A stretch of 64,000 bases of DNA from Bacillus chungangensis (lineage in GTDB: Bacteria; Bacillota; Bacilli; Bacillales; Bacillaceae_C): positions 1-64,000 of the forward strand of contig NZ_JAUSTT010000022.1 in NCBI RefSeq assembly GCF_030812995.1, read 5' to 3'. This document shows positions 18,239 to 28,148 of this stretch, one piece after another. Position 1 is the stretch's first letter. Each line of letters begins with the position of its first letter. The notes beneath the pieces were generated by a model that was not told the DNA's origin, searched no databases, and saw nothing but the letters and a program-made list of their open reading frames with translations. Made by a program: the position numbers and the translations under genes.

Positions 18239-19357
18239 ATGAAAAAACAGCGAGTTGTTGTCAAAATTGGAAGTAGTTCACTTACAAATGAACAAGGTAA
18301 GCTCAGTGAAGAAAAACTTTCCGATCATGTTGCTGCACTTGCATATTTAAAGACGATCGGATATGAAGTGATTTTAATTTCTTCGGGTGCAGTGGCATCT
18401 GGTTTCAGTTCACTTGGATTTTCTACAAGGCCAAGAACAATGGCCGGGAAGCAAGCAGCGGCAGCTGTTGGACAGGGTTTATTAATGAGAGGCTATCTTT
18501 CTGCTTTTGAAAAACACAAGATCGTTCCAGGACAAATCCTTTTAACAAAAGAGGATTTTTACAGCCAAAAACGCTTCCGTCATTTATTTTCGACGATGAC
18601 GGAACTGATTAAAAATGGGGTTATTCCAATCATTAATGAGAATGATTCAATCTCTAGCGAAGGCCTTACTTTTGGTGATAACGATATGTTATCTGCACTT
18701 GTCAGTGGTTTTCTGCACGCAGATGCACTCATTATTTTAACTGATATTGATGGTTTGTATGACAGTAATCCTTATTCTAATAAAAACAGTAAAAGGTACC
18801 AGTTTATTCCTGAAGTGACTGAAGATTTATTAATGCTCGTCGATGATCGCAGTTCTGCAGTCGGAACAGGTGGGATGAAGTCAAAGCTCATAGCCGCTCA
18901 AAAAGCCCTTTCCCTTGGTGTGAGTGTATTCATCGGAACTGGCTCTGGAAAAACAAAGCTTGCGGATATTTTAGAAGGAAAAGGAAATGGCACTTATATT
19001 GGAGCTCCGTTTCAAACGACGATGCAAATAAAGAAGCAATGGATTGCTTTTCACTCTCATGTAAAAGGAACAATTGAAATCGATAGTGGTGCAGAGTCAG
19101 CATTATTGTTGAGAGGAAAAAGTTTACTGCCTGCTGGCATCACCAACATTACCGGAGCATTCCAGGTGCTTGATGTTGTTGCTGTTGTTAATCAGAATGG
19201 TACAGTGATTGGCAGAGGACAAAGTAATTACGCAGCAGTAGACTTAGAACAGATTAAAGGCTTATCAAGTGATGAAGCAATGGAATATTGCAGTAGCCAG
19301 CGTCCTGAAGTGATTCATCGTGATAACTGGGTTGCAATTGGAAAGGAGATGCATTGA
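18239..19357 (+). CDS. proB: Glutamate 5-kinase
   Basis: First step of proline synthesis: ATP-dependent phosphorylation of glutamate. Residues about 1-255 are the amino acid kinase domain ([47 protein letters not shown]). Residues about 275-355 are a C-terminal PUA domain. The length of 372 aa is normal for ProB. I chose the ATG at 18239 because AAAGGA lies 7 nt upstream; the frame is open into the T-box, but that part is the leader. ProA overlaps or abuts its end. Confidence 0.95.
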   Translation: MKKQRVVVKIGSSSLTNEQGKLSEEKLSDHVAALAYLKTIGYEVILISSGAVASGFSSLGFSTRPRTMAGKQAAAAVGQGLLMRGYLSAFEKHKIVPGQILLTKEDFYSQKRFRHLFSTMTELIKNGVIPIINENDSISSEGLTFGDNDMLSALVSGFLHADALIILTDIDGLYDSNPYSNKNSKRYQFIPEVTEDLLMLVDDRSSAVGTGGMKSKLIAAQKALSLGVSVFIGTGSGKTKLADILEGKGNGTYIGAPFQTTMQIKKQWIAFHSHVKGTIEIDSGAESALLLRGKSLLPAGITNITGAFQVLDVVAVVNQNGTVIGRGQSNYAAVDLEQIKGLSSDEAMEYCSSQRPEVIHRDNWVAIGKEMH

Positions 19358-19359
19358 GA

Positions 19360-20598
19360 ATGAATGAACTGCATAAAAAAGCAGCAATACTAAAAAAGAC
19401 TGCACTGACATTGCCTATGCAATCTGAAGCTGAAAAAAATGACGCTCTATTAAAAATTGCTCGTTCGCTCCGAGACAATCAAGCGACAATTTTACAAGAA
19501 AATCAAAAGGATATGATAGCTGGAAAAAAAGCCGGACTCTCCCCTGCCCTTCTGGATCGTTTGCTTTTAACGGAGGAACGAATAGAGCAAATAGTTGAAG
19601 GTGTTCAGCAGCTTGTTACTTTAAAAGATCCAATTGGAGAAGTAATAGAAACTTGGAAACGGCCAAATGGCCTTTCGATTCAAACTGTTCGTGTTCCTCT
19701 TGGCGTCGTTGGAATGGTTTATGAGGCGCGTCCAAATGTAACCGTTGATGCAGCATGTATTTGTTTAAAAGCTGGAAATGCTGTTTTTTTAAGGGGTAGT
19801 GCATCCGCATTACACTCAAATATTGCCCTTGTTCAGGTAATGCAAGAAGCGCTTGCCCACTCATCCATTCCAAAGGATGCCATTCAGCTTTTAGAAGATA
19901 CAAGCAGAGAAACAGCAAATGAAATGTTTCAGCTTCATGAATACTTGGATGTATTAATCCCTCGCGGCGGTGCTGGCTTAATCCAAGCTGTTTTAAAACA
20001 CGCTACGATACCAGTGATAGAAACTGGAGTCGGCAACTGCCATCTTTTTATTGACGCTTCAGCACAAAAAGAAATGGCAATCGATATTGCTTTGAACGCC
20101 AAAACACAACGGCCATCTGTCTGCAACGCAATTGAAACAGTCATTATTCATGAAGATTGGCCACATACGGACGCCTTACTAGCAGTAATGCGGCAAAATG
20201 ATATCGAGCTTCGTATTGATGAACGTTTTAAAATCGGTAGTGATTATCAGAAAGCAACAGAAAAAGATTGGCGTACAGAGTACTTAGATACATGTTTAGC
20301 TATGAAACAAGCAAAAAGTGTCCAGGAAGCAATTGAACATATAAACGAATATGGCACAAAGCATTCTGAAGCAATTATTTCTGAAGACGATAACAACGTA
20401 AAGCTTTTCTTTCAGGCTGTTGATGCTGCCGTTTTATATCATAACGCTTCAACAAGGTTTACTGATGGAGAACAATTTGGTTATGGTGCTGAAATTGGCA
20501 TTAGTACACAAAAATTACATGCCCGCGGACCGATGGGATTGCGTGCGCTCACAGCAGTAAAAACAATCGTAGAAGGACAAGGACAGATTCGGAAGTAG
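19360..20598 (+). CDS. proA: Gamma-glutamyl phosphate reductase
   Basis: Second step of proline synthesis: NADPH-dependent reduction of glutamyl phosphate to the semialdehyde, in complex with ProB. It has an aldehyde dehydrogenase-like fold with catalytic Cys in RPSVCNAIE and the nucleotide-site sequence EARPNVTVDAA. The length is about 412 aa. The start is either ATG 19360 (chosen; AAGGAG 11 nt upstream) or TTG 19354, which would overlap the proB stop by 4 bp and lies 5 nt from the same site. It is cotranscribed with proB under the T-box. Confidence 0.94.
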   Translation: MNELHKKAAILKKTALTLPMQSEAEKNDALLKIARSLRDNQATILQENQKDMIAGKKAGLSPALLDRLLLTEERIEQIVEGVQQLVTLKDPIGEVIETWKRPNGLSIQTVRVPLGVVGMVYEARPNVTVDAACICLKAGNAVFLRGSASALHSNIALVQVMQEALAHSSIPKDAIQLLEDTSRETANEMFQLHEYLDVLIPRGGAGLIQAVLKHATIPVIETGVGNCHLFIDASAQKEMAIDIALNAKTQRPSVCNAIETVIIHEDWPHTDALLAVMRQNDIELRIDERFKIGSDYQKATEKDWRTEYLDTCLAMKQAKSVQEAIEHINEYGTKHSEAIISEDDNNVKLFFQAVDAAVLYHNASTRFTDGEQFGYGAEIGISTQKLHARGPMGLRALTAVKTIVEGQGQIRK

Positions 20599-20988
20599 GA
20601 GAGACAGCAAACCTCCCTCCATTGTGTTAAAAGTTGTTTAGTCCAAGCGTACGTAAGTGGTTATTTGACAATAAACGGAATTTTAGGAATAAGAATAGAA
20701 AATGGTTGCTGTCCAAATCCTTTGTTAAGGGAAGAGGCAATTTTTACGCGACTTTTATTTTAAAAGTTGTTTTTCGCAAATAGATAATGGTAATCTTTCA
20801 ACTATTGCATAAAAACGATTCACTCGAAAAGCTCCATACAAATCAATGATGCATACTTAACAAATTATTTACTTAAAATTCCATATTTTAAATTAATCAG
20901 TGTGCGCCAATAAGTTAAAATATGAATTTCAATCATATTCATTATCCAATACTAGGTATCACTAAATATAATGCTATAGAATTGAAAA
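20599..20988. other. 390-bp spacer between proA and sodC
   Basis: AT-rich, with no reading frame, repeat copy or clear RNA structure that I can support. It ends at the sodC terminator. Confidence 0.5.
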
Positions 20989-21028
20989 GGCCCTCCTAAT
21001 ATGCATGGTGATGCATGTTAAGAGGGCT
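20989..21028 (-). terminator. Terminator downstream of sodC
   Basis: A long stem runs from GCCCTCCTAATATGCAT to ATGCATGTTAAGAGGGC with a GGTG loop. The minus strand continues into CCTTTTC. Confidence 0.8.
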
Positions 21029-21085
21029 CTCAAAAATAACACTAAATTGGGACGTACTTCAAGGCTATTTAGAAAAAGAACTTTT

Positions 21086-21628
21086 TTATGATTTACTTTG
21101 CGAAAAGGATTTAATCACACCACATGCTAGTCGCTTTCCAGCATCTCCAGCTGGCTGTGTTCGATAATCATCCGGAAACTGATGAATGATAATAGCCTTC
21201 CCGATAACATCCTTTACTTTAAATTTATTTGTAAAAAAAGACATGCGGGCATACCCATCATTTGAGAATAAAACGGGAAAATCTCCGGCATGATTGCCAT
21301 GCGGCTGTTTAGTCGGATTCCAGTGTTCTCCTGCAGCTTGGAATGGATTGTTTTTATCTCCTACTTCACAATTACCGTGCTCGTGAACATGAAATCCATG
21401 TGGACCAATTGGCGGCCTCTTTCCTTTTGCTGGTTCATATGCGGGGAGTCCCGTCACCTCTACATAAACTTCTGTGCCATTTGGAACTTCTGTAAATACA
21501 ACATACCCCTTTAAACCTGGTGCTAAAGGCCCTCCTTTTACTCGGGCATAAGCGGCAGGCATCGCCTCTTGCTGCCGATAATAACCTGGATGGGCCAACA
21601 AATATTGGCCATTATGATAAACGTACAT
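21086..21628 (-). CDS. sodC: Cu/Zn superoxide dismutase family protein
   Basis: A 180-aa protein. All metal ligands can be located: Cu His80 and His82 (GFHVHEHGNC), bridging His102 (HWNP), Zn His110, His113 and Asp116 (HGNHAGD), and Cu His149 (IIHQFPDDY). Cys87 and Cys169 can form the usual disulfide, and Arg166 is the active-site guide residue (GKRLACG). This differs from B. subtilis YojM, in which copper ligands are lost, so activity is likely. No signal peptide or lipobox is seen. The N-terminus is short and Tyr-rich (MYVYHNGQYLL...GYYRQQ), a composition seen in spore-coat-associated proteins, so a spore surface location is possible but only inferred. Confidence 0.88.
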   Translation of the reverse strand: MYVYHNGQYLLAHPGYYRQQEAMPAAYARVKGGPLAPGLKGYVVFTEVPNGTEVYVEVTGLPAYEPAKGKRPPIGPHGFHVHEHGNCEVGDKNNPFQAAGEHWNPTKQPHGNHAGDFPVLFSNDGYARMSFFTNKFKVKDVIGKAIIIHQFPDDYRTQPAGDAGKRLACGVIKSFSQSKS

Positions 21629-21720
21629 ATTCAGATATCACTTCCTATCTTGGTAGTTATCTGTCTACTCATTTTATGCCTAAGATTTTATGTTTGTGAT
21701 AACATGTTTATCCCCCATTT

Positions 21721-21939
21721 TTATTAAGAGCACAATTTAATCAAGAGAAAATTTTTCTTGTTGGCACATCATGGGGTACAGTTTTAGGCACTGAAATGAT
21801 TCATCGCTATCCAGACAAATTTTACGCTTATGTTGGGAATGGACAAATGGTAAATCCAATGGAAGGGATTAAAATTTCTCACAAATGGCTGAAGCAAAAA
21901 GCAGAGCAAACAAATCATAAGAAATTACTATATTTATAA
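21721..21939 (+). pseudogene. Alpha/beta-hydrolase gene remnant
   Basis: An open frame without a start encodes about 72 residues including a nucleophile elbow, GTSWG, and the flanking sequence EKIFLVGTSWGTVLGTEMIHRYPDKFYAY split here as EKIFLVG, GTVLG and HRYPDKFYAYVGNGQ. It ends at TAA 21937-21939. This is the middle of a proline iminopeptidase-like alpha/beta hydrolase; the N-terminal third and the catalytic Asp/His region are missing. No ribosome binding site or start lies near, so I read it as a decayed fragment. Confidence 0.7.
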
Positions 21940-22295
21940 GCACTCACTTAAAAGAAATATTCCGTCAGCATCTTCAGTAGGGTTGCTTTTAAACTCTTTA
22001 TTTCTCGATCTTTCGTGTGATAGAGAATAGTGTTCTCTATCCTCAAAGCTCCTTTTATCTACCGGAGCTAAGTTCCTTTTGTTTGCAGCAGTTAATACAA
22101 GGGTCAGCAAATATCTTAAATGCTTCCCCATTCTAATTAATCCAATGCTGTACCTTTTTCATATTCTGACGAATTCCACTGTTATTTTTTATTGCTGACA
22201 TGCTTCAATACACAAAATAATTCCCAATTATACCCATTTGCTTATCCATTCCGCTAGGTGATTGTAACGGTAGTCGGTTATGACAGATCACGATT

Positions 22296-23096
22296 TCATT
22301 CATTAGTCGTTGCATTGATTAATCCACCAATTAATAACACAGCTGCTGTCAAGTAAAACCAAACGATCAAAACAATAACACTTCCAAGTTGACCATAGAG
22401 TTGAGAATAGCTTCCAAATGAAACATAATAAGTAAAGGCTAACGCGACTCCTTGCCAACCTATTGTGGCAAATAGGGCACCAGGTAAAGCAGAACGGTAC
22501 AAAACTTTCTCTGTTGGGAAAAATTTATAGAGAAATAAAAAAAATAAAAACAGAAAAAAAGTCCCCATCCCCCATTTAACAATCAGCCACCAGAAATAAA
22601 AAGAGGTCGGTACTGTGACATGTGTAATAACAAAAATACGAGCAATCTCTTCAATAATTGGAATGAAGAAAGAAAAAGAAAAAATAACGATCAATCCAGC
22701 GGTTAAAAAAAAATCGAAAAGCAATCCTTTCAAAAATGATTCTTTTCTCTTCATGCGATATGCATCATTCATCGAACGAACAAGCGATTGAACCGCCATA
22801 GATGATAACCAAAACGTTGCAATAAAACTAAAGGATGCTAGTTTTTTTTTCTGATTGTTGATAATAGAAAGTAATGTATTTTCAAGAATATCATAACTTC
22901 CTTCTGGTATATATGGCTGCAGCATCTCTAAAAGCCCACGAGCTTCAATTGGCAAAAAGCCAATAAGAGTAAACACAAAAATAAGAAAAGGAAACATGGA
23001 CAGTAGAAAATAATAAGCCATTTGCGCCGAATGATCATAAAAACGTTCGTTAAAAAATCGTTTTGCTACAAGCAATCCAGTTCGCAGCACGGTCAT
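22296..23096 (-). CDS. YihY/BrkB-family inner-membrane protein
   Basis: A 266-aa protein with about six transmembrane helices (residues 30-55, 90-110, 130-155, 175-200, 205-230, 235-260). Family features include AQMAYYFLLSMFPFLIF near the N-terminus, PGALFATIGWQGVALAF and GSVIVLIVWFYLTAAVLLIGG at the end, given here as motifs rather than one string. This family was once called ribonuclease BN in error; its function is unknown and probably concerns transport or the envelope. I chose the ATG at 23096 because AGGGAG lies 8 nt upstream; the frame opens three codons earlier at a GTG overlapping that site. Confidence 0.85.
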   Translation of the reverse strand: MTVLRTGLLVAKRFFNERFYDHSAQMAYYFLLSMFPFLIFVFTLIGFLPIEARGLLEMLQPYIPEGSYDILENTLLSIINNQKKKLASFSFIATFWLSSMAVQSLVRSMNDAYRMKRKESFLKGLLFDFFLTAGLIVIFSFSFFIPIIEEIARIFVITHVTVPTSFYFWWLIVKWGMGTFFLFLFFLFLYKFFPTEKVLYRSALPGALFATIGWQGVALAFTYYVSFGSYSQLYGQLGSVIVLIVWFYLTAAVLLIGGLINATTNE

Positions 23097-23169
23097 GTCC
23101 CACACTCCCTAATATAAGTCGCTACAACTCGTAATAGATCAACTTGATTTTTAGACCAGATAAGTATCT

Positions 23170-23400
23170 ATTATAAGCAGAACTATTTCAGTTATAATTT
23201 GATCGGCTCCATTTAAATGCAAACCAACTTCAGCGATAAGCCGATTTATTCGATTTAAAAGCGAATCGATAACATTTAAAGGCCGATTACATGATTTATA
23301 AGCAGATCGACTTCAGTTATAAAGCCATTCTCTTCATTTTTTGGCCAATCGACATCTTTTATAAGCCAATTCTCGCGATTTATAAGCCGATCAATACAAC
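23170..23400. repeat. Degenerate 21-nt-period repeat tract
   Basis: About eleven units of 20-22 nt can be laid out, with a consensus close to ATTTATAAGCCGATC plus 5-6 variable bases. Clear examples are ATTTATAAGCAGATCGAC (23293), TTTTATAAGCCAATTC (23357) and ATTTATAAGCCGATCAA (23379). Because 21 nt equals seven codons, long stretches stay open on the minus strand and give seven-residue peptide repeats (RLINREN, WLIKDVD, GFITEVD). There is no ribosome binding site and an interrupting TAA, so I treat it as a DNA repeat and not a gene. Confidence 0.7.
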
Positions 23401-23461
23401 GATACGAAGCTTGCTCTTTAACATTTTCCCTCAGATTGCAGGAAAATAACCGTCTCAATAA

Positions 23462-23497
23462 AAAGAGCGTCACCACTCTTTGATTGGGCGACGCTCT
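23462..23497 (-). terminator. Terminator of the his operon
   Basis: Stem GAGCGTC/GACGCTC with a T-run (CTCTTTTTATT) on the minus strand. It overlaps the last codons of hisI. Confidence 0.8.
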
Positions 23498-24132
23498 CCT
23501 TTATTGTTCCCTTTTTTAGCAAAACGATGACGCAATTCTTTTTCGACTTCAACTAATGAAACGTTACGTTCTGCAAGCAGTACGAAGCAATGATAGAATA
23601 AGTCGCTGCATTCGGCAATGATATCATTGCGATCGTTATTTTTTGCAGCAATCACGATTTCTCCAGCTTCTTCAATGACCTTCTTGCCAATTTTATCAAT
23701 TCCCTTTTTTAATAAATAGTTCGTGTATGAATTAGGAATTGGTTCTGTTTTCCTGTCCTCAATTTCCAGCATGACTTCCTCGTAAATACTTCGTGTTTTT
23801 GCTTCCTTCATTTTAGACTGATTATTGTCAAGCACTGTTTGAATGAAGCAGCTCTCTTTTCCAGTATGACAAGCAGGACCTAAAGGATCGACACGAATTA
23901 ACAGTGTGTCTTTGTCACAATCAAGCTGAATCGATTGAACAATTTGTTTATTCCCAGACGTTTCTCCTTTATTCCAAAGCGTTTTTCGGGAACGGGAATA
24001 AAACCAAGTTTCTTTCGTTTCCAATGTTTTTTCATATGCTTCTTCATTCATATATGCAAGCATTAATACTGCATTCGTTTTATGATTGACGACAATAGCG
24101 GGCACTAATCCTTTTGAAAAATCGATTTTCAC
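23470..24132 (-). CDS. hisI: Phosphoribosyl-AMP cyclohydrolase / phosphoribosyl-ATP pyrophosphatase
   Basis: A bifunctional HisIE enzyme for steps 2 and 3 of histidine synthesis. The N-terminal cyclohydrolase (residues about 1-110) shows [19 protein letters not shown] and the metal-binding [12 protein letters not shown]. The C-terminal pyrophosphohydrolase (about 115-205) shows [16 protein letters not shown] and ECSDLFYH. I chose the GTG at 24132, which overlaps the hisF stop as GTGA and has GGGAG 9 nt upstream; the longer frame lies inside hisF. It is the last gene of the operon and contains the terminator in its final codons. Confidence 0.93.
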   Translation of the reverse strand: MKIDFSKGLVPAIVVNHKTNAVLMLAYMNEEAYEKTLETKETWFYSRSRKTLWNKGETSGNKQIVQSIQLDCDKDTLLIRVDPLGPACHTGKESCFIQTVLDNNQSKMKEAKTRSIYEEVMLEIEDRKTEPIPNSYTNYLLKKGIDKIGKKVIEEAGEIVIAAKNNDRNDIIAECSDLFYHCFVLLAERNVSLVEVEKELRHRFAKKGNNKGERRPIKEW

Positions 24133-24878
24133 TTTACTCTCACTCCCTGCTCCTGGCACAGATGCTTCACTTCCTGAATAGTATGTGTTCCTTCATGAAA
24201 GATAGAGGCTGCCAATGCAGCTGCAACATTTGTTTCCTTAAAGACATCAATAATATGTTGAGGATGCCCACAGCCCCCAGAAGCTGTTACAGGAATCGCG
24301 ACTGCGTCAACAACTGCTTTTGTTAATAAAAGATCATAGCCATCCTTTTTACCGTCACTATCCATACTTGTAAGTAATATTTCTCCTGCTCCAAGTTTTT
24401 CAACTTCTTTTGCCCACTCAATTGCATCTAAACCAGTATCATGCTTACCTCCTTGAATCATCACATGCCATTTTCCCGGGGCAGCTTGTTTTGCGTCAAT
24501 GGCTGCTACGACAACTTGAGAACCATATTTTTCGGCAATTTCTTTTAATAATGATGGGTGATGAACAGCAGCAGAATTAATGCCAATTTTATCAGCACCT
24601 GCCTCTAATAACTGTTCAGCATCTTGAAGCGTTTTTACACCACCGCCTACTGTAAAAGGAACCGTTACATGCTGTGCAGTCTCTCTCACCCATTTTAGCA
24701 TCGTACCCCGCGCTTCTGTCGTTGCGGCAATATCCAAAAATACAAGCTCATCTGCACCATTTTTAGAATAATAAGCAGCCATTTCAACTGGATCTCCCAT
24801 TGTTCGCAAGCCGACAAACTGGATTCCTTTGACGACTTTTCCATCTTTAACATCTAAACAAGGAACAATTTTCTTCAT
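24129..24878 (-). CDS. hisF: Imidazole glycerol phosphate synthase cyclase subunit
   Basis: A TIM-barrel cyclase that makes imidazole glycerol phosphate and AICAR from PRFAR and ammonia. Catalytic Asp residues are in [13 protein letters not shown] and AAIDAKQA, and phosphate loops in VGGGVK and ASGGCGH. The length of 249 aa is standard. It overlaps hisA and hisI by 4 bp each. Its usual partner, the glutaminase HisH, is not encoded in this operon or elsewhere in the window, so the ammonia source is an open question. Confidence 0.95.
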   Translation of the reverse strand: MKKIVPCLDVKDGKVVKGIQFVGLRTMGDPVEMAAYYSKNGADELVFLDIAATTEARGTMLKWVRETAQHVTVPFTVGGGVKTLQDAEQLLEAGADKIGINSAAVHHPSLLKEIAEKYGSQVVVAAIDAKQAAPGKWHVMIQGGKHDTGLDAIEWAKEVEKLGAGEILLTSMDSDGKKDGYDLLLTKAVVDAVAIPVTASGGCGHPQHIIDVFKETNVAAALAASIFHEGTHTIQEVKHLCQEQGVRVK

Positions 24879-25579
24879 TGCTGTACCTCCTTGAGCTTGA
24901 TACTGCCATCATATATCGCTTTGCCGACAATTGCTTCTTTCATGCCGATGCCTGCAAGATCGGTTAGATCATCCATACTACGAATACCTCCTGATGCAAC
25001 AATCGTACAGGTTACAGCTTCGGAAATCTGTTTCAGTTGTGCAAGATTAGGGCCTGTCATCGTCCCATCCCGAGAAATATCAGTAAATACAATCGTTTTT
25101 GCACCAAGGGCTTCCATCTGTTTAGCAAACTCGATAAAATCAATAGCTGTCACAGTCTCCCACCCCCGAGTTGCGACTTGCCCATTTTTTGCATCGATGC
25201 CAATAACAATATGATCGCGAAATTGTGTTAATGCCTCTGTTACGAATGTATTGTCTTCTAAAGCTGCTGTACCAAGTACAATTCTTGTAACTCCTGCTTC
25301 CAAATAACGTTCAACTGTTTGCAAATTCCGGATACCGCCGCCAACTTGAATTGGCACTGTCGACATCTTTGCTAAATCTTGGATTAATCCATATTGTTTT
25401 GCTTCACCTGCTCTCGCTCCATCTAAATCAACGATATGGACAATTTTTGCACCATCTGTAAGAAATTGTTGAATTTGCGAGCGCGGATCACTACCTACTT
25501 CCGTTGTTTTATTAAAATCTCCTTGATACAAGCGTACGCATTTGCCATCAATTAAATCAATAGCTGGTATAATGATCAT
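24875..25579 (-). CDS. hisA: ProFAR isomerase
   Basis: Isomerises ProFAR to PRFAR (step 4). TIM barrel of 234 aa with general base Asp in PAIDLIDGKCVRL and catalytic Asp in GIDAKNGQVATRGW; phosphate sites are VGGGIRN and ASGGIRS. The start is 12 bp after the hisB stop. In most Bacillaceae hisH lies exactly between hisB and hisA; here the two are adjacent. Confidence 0.95.
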   Translation of the reverse strand: MIIIPAIDLIDGKCVRLYQGDFNKTTEVGSDPRSQIQQFLTDGAKIVHIVDLDGARAGEAKQYGLIQDLAKMSTVPIQVGGGIRNLQTVERYLEAGVTRIVLGTAALEDNTFVTEALTQFRDHIVIGIDAKNGQVATRGWETVTAIDFIEFAKQMEALGAKTIVFTDISRDGTMTGPNLAQLKQISEAVTCTIVASGGIRSMDDLTDLAGIGMKEAIVGKAIYDGSIKLKEVQQ

Positions 25580-25591
25580 TCTCTTTTCCCC

Positions 25592-26179
25592 CTATTCAAG
25601 CATTCCTTTTGTTGAATTGACCCCTTTTATATTCGGATCAATTGTTATAGCGATCGCTAATGCGCGGCCTAATGCTTTAAAAAGCGCCTCTATTTTATGA
25701 TGTGTATTCACACCGTATAGAACCCTGGCATGAAGTGTTGTGCCCGATTGAAAAGCAAATGCTTGAAAAAACTCACGTACTAGCTCGCTATCGAATTGGC
25801 CAAGCTTTGGATTATCAAAAACAGCATCAAAGTGAAGAAAAGGACGACCGCTAATATCAAGTGCTACAAATCCTAATGCATCATCCATTGGGACATAAGC
25901 TGATCCGTAGCGCGTAATGCCATGTTTATCTCCAAGGGCTTCTCTGACAAGCTGGCCAAGCACAATGCCGACATCTTCTACAGTATGATGGCTATCAATA
26001 TGTAAATCTCCTTTCGCATTGACAACTAGTCCAATGCGGCCATGTCGAGCGAATGCCTCCAGCATATGATCAAAAAAACCAATCCCTGTTTGAATATCTA
26101 CTAACGACGGATCATCCAAATTGCAAGAAATTTCTATCATCGTTTCATTCGTTTTTCTACTCTTTGCTGCTTTCCTCAT
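25592..26179 (-). CDS. hisB: Imidazoleglycerol-phosphate dehydratase
   Basis: Monofunctional HisB of 195 aa for step 6. Manganese-binding motifs are seen twice as HHTVEDVG (DSHHTVED) and THHKIEA, and FFDHML near the start. No phosphatase domain is present; the histidinol phosphatase is the separate hisJ product at 29.4 kb. The start [13 protein letters not shown] matches the family N-terminus. It lies 56 bp from hisD and 12 bp from hisA. Confidence 0.95.
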   Translation of the reverse strand: MRKAAKSRKTNETMIEISCNLDDPSLVDIQTGIGFFDHMLEAFARHGRIGLVVNAKGDLHIDSHHTVEDVGIVLGQLVREALGDKHGITRYGSAYVPMDDALGFVALDISGRPFLHFDAVFDNPKLGQFDSELVREFFQAFAFQSGTTLHARVLYGVNTHHKIEALFKALGRALAIAITIDPNIKGVNSTKGMLE

Positions 26180-26235
26180 CCCAATCTCTCCAATCTTTTC
26201 TCTGTAAATATCTTCAAAGTCACATTCACTGTTCT

Positions 26236-27531
26236 CTATTCGTTTTTCCTTTTTTCCAGCCTCTTACTAACTGCTCGTGCATGCCCAACCAGCTGCTCTT
26301 TCATGGCAAGATGTTCTACAAATGGTGCCGCAGTTTTCAAAGCGGCTTCAGAATAATAGAGATAGGTCGTTTTTTTCATAAAGTCATCTACTGATAGCCC
26401 AGAAGAAAATCGTGCAGTTCCAGATGTAGGCAAGACATGATTTGGCCCTGCAAAATAATCGCCAAGTGATTCAGGTGTATGCGCTCCTAGGAATACAGAA
26501 CCAGCATTTTTTACTTTTCCTAAATAGGAAAGTGGATGTTGAAGTTGAATTTCTAAATGTTCAGGCGCTAAACGATTTGCAAGTAGAAAAGCAGTGTCAA
26601 TATCTTCAACTAAAACGATAGCACTTTGATTTGTTAAAGACTTGATCGCAATCTCCTGTCGAGGCAAAACAGCGCACTGCTTTCTTAATTCAGCTTGTGT
26701 TCTTTCTATTAATGTCTGAGATGTAGTAAATAAAAACGTTCGTGCATGCTCGTCATGCTCGGCTTGAGCAATTAAATCTGCGGCAATGAAGGTTGGATTC
26801 GCTGTTTTATCTGCAATAATCGCTACCTCAGAAGGTCCAGCAATCATATCAATACCGACATCACCAAATACGGATGCTTTGGCTGCAGCGACATATTTGT
26901 TTCCTGGTCCAACAATCTTATCGACGGCTTCGATCGTTTCCGTTCCATAGGCTAGTGCGGCAATCGCTTGAATACCTCCGATTTTATATATCGTATCAAC
27001 ACCGGCAATGTCGGCTGCGACTGATAAAATTGGATCAATTTGCCCGCCATTTCGTGCAGGTGTTACCATGATTACTTTTTCAACTCCGGCAAGGACTGCA
27101 GGAATGGCATTCATTAGTACGGTTGATGGATACACTGCCGTCCCCCCGGGAACATAAATCCCGACTCTTTCCATTGGCTGTAATAACTGCCCTGAAATGA
27201 TATCTTCAGTCATTTCCATGATCCTCGATTGTTGGAGCTGTTTTGCATGGAACTGCTTTATATTTTCGGCCGCTTTTTGCAAAGCTTCTGATGTCTCTTC
27301 AGAAACGTCTTTCCATGCCTGTTTCCGTTCTTCCTTGGAAACTTCCCATTTATCTGGTATACATTGATCGAATTTCTCTACATATTTCTTTAATGCAACT
27401 TCTCCGTTTGTTCGTATATCTTCAATAACCTCTTTCACAAGAACCATGACTTCTTCCTCAAAAGCATTGTGTTCTTTTTGAGTGGATAAAAACGCATCGA
27501 TAAAAGCATTTACTGTAAATGTTCTAATCAT
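26236..27531 (-). CDS. hisD: Histidinol dehydrogenase
   Basis: Performs the last two oxidations, histidinol to histidine, with NAD and zinc. It has 431 aa with the characteristic [31 protein letters not shown] and the C-terminal block [17 protein letters not shown], which carries active-site and zinc residues. The start overlaps the hisG stop by 4 bp. Confidence 0.96.
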   Translation of the reverse strand: MIRTFTVNAFIDAFLSTQKEHNAFEEEVMVLVKEVIEDIRTNGEVALKKYVEKFDQCIPDKWEVSKEERKQAWKDVSEETSEALQKAAENIKQFHAKQLQQSRIMEMTEDIISGQLLQPMERVGIYVPGGTAVYPSTVLMNAIPAVLAGVEKVIMVTPARNGGQIDPILSVAADIAGVDTIYKIGGIQAIAALAYGTETIEAVDKIVGPGNKYVAAAKASVFGDVGIDMIAGPSEVAIIADKTANPTFIAADLIAQAEHDEHARTFLFTTSQTLIERTQAELRKQCAVLPRQEIAIKSLTNQSAIVLVEDIDTAFLLANRLAPEHLEIQLQHPLSYLGKVKNAGSVFLGAHTPESLGDYFAGPNHVLPTSGTARFSSGLSVDDFMKKTTYLYYSEAALKTAAPFVEHLAMKEQLVGHARAVSKRLEKRKNE

Positions 27532-28148
27532 CTTGCTGCCTCCTTTATTTGTAAGGAATCAAGAATTGGTGTTATTTGTTCTCGTTTGATCTTCAAAGAA
27601 GAGCGATTGGCAATGCAGCGGGCAGTAATTGGCTGCATCCATTCCAACACAACAAGTCCATTCTCCTTTAATGTTGATCCCGTCTCCACAATATCGACGA
27701 TAGCATCTGCCAAACCAAGAAGCGGTGCTAATTCAACTGAGCCTTCTAGCTTTACAATATCAACTGCTTCACCTTTTTGGCGAAAATACGCTGTCGTCAC
27801 ATTCGGATATTTCGTTGCTATGACCCGTTTTTTTCCAGAAACAGCCTCTTTTTTTTCTCCTGCCAGCGCAAAACGGCAGTTTCCAAATGGGAGCGGCAAC
27901 AGATCAAACACATCAGGTTGGAATTCCATTAAAATATCATCGCCAACAATTCCAAGGTCTGCAATTCCGTGTTCCACGTAAGTTGCGACATCTACCCCTT
28001 TGGCAAAGACAAATGAAAATTCATCTGTTTCCACTCGTAGCTTTCTACCTTTATTCACAATCGGTTCTATACAATAGGATAACGATTGGAAATAGTCTAA
28101 AAATTGCTTTTCAATCCGCCCTTTTGTTAATGCGATGCAAACCTTCAT
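27528..28148 (-). CDS. hisG: ATP phosphoribosyltransferase, short form
   Basis: Catalyses the first committed step of histidine synthesis. The 206-aa length lacks the C-terminal regulatory domain and is the short form, which needs HisZ for activity and feedback inhibition. Family signature VDIVETGSTLKENGL is present near residue 165, with KGRIEK and DLGIVGDD earlier. The downstream gene overlaps by 4 bp and the upstream hisZ does too, giving a tightly coupled operon. Confidence 0.95.
   Translation of the reverse strand: MKVCIALTKGRIEKQFLDYFQSLSYCIEPIVNKGRKLRVETDEFSFVFAKGVDVATYVEHGIADLGIVGDDILMEFQPDVFDLLPLPFGNCRFALAGEKKEAVSGKKRVIATKYPNVTTAYFRQKGEAVDIVKLEGSVELAPLLGLADAIVDIVETGSTLKENGLVVLEWMQPITARCIANRSSLKIKREQITPILDSLQIKEAAR

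Noticed and set aside
21934-22131. 66-codon minus-strand frame next to the hydrolase remnant
   Set aside because: No ribosome binding site, no recognisable domain, and it overlaps the remnant; it looks like chance.
23276-23476. Minus-strand frame with heptad peptide repeats
   Set aside because: The openness follows from the 21-nt repeat period; it overlaps the hisI terminator and has no ribosome binding site.
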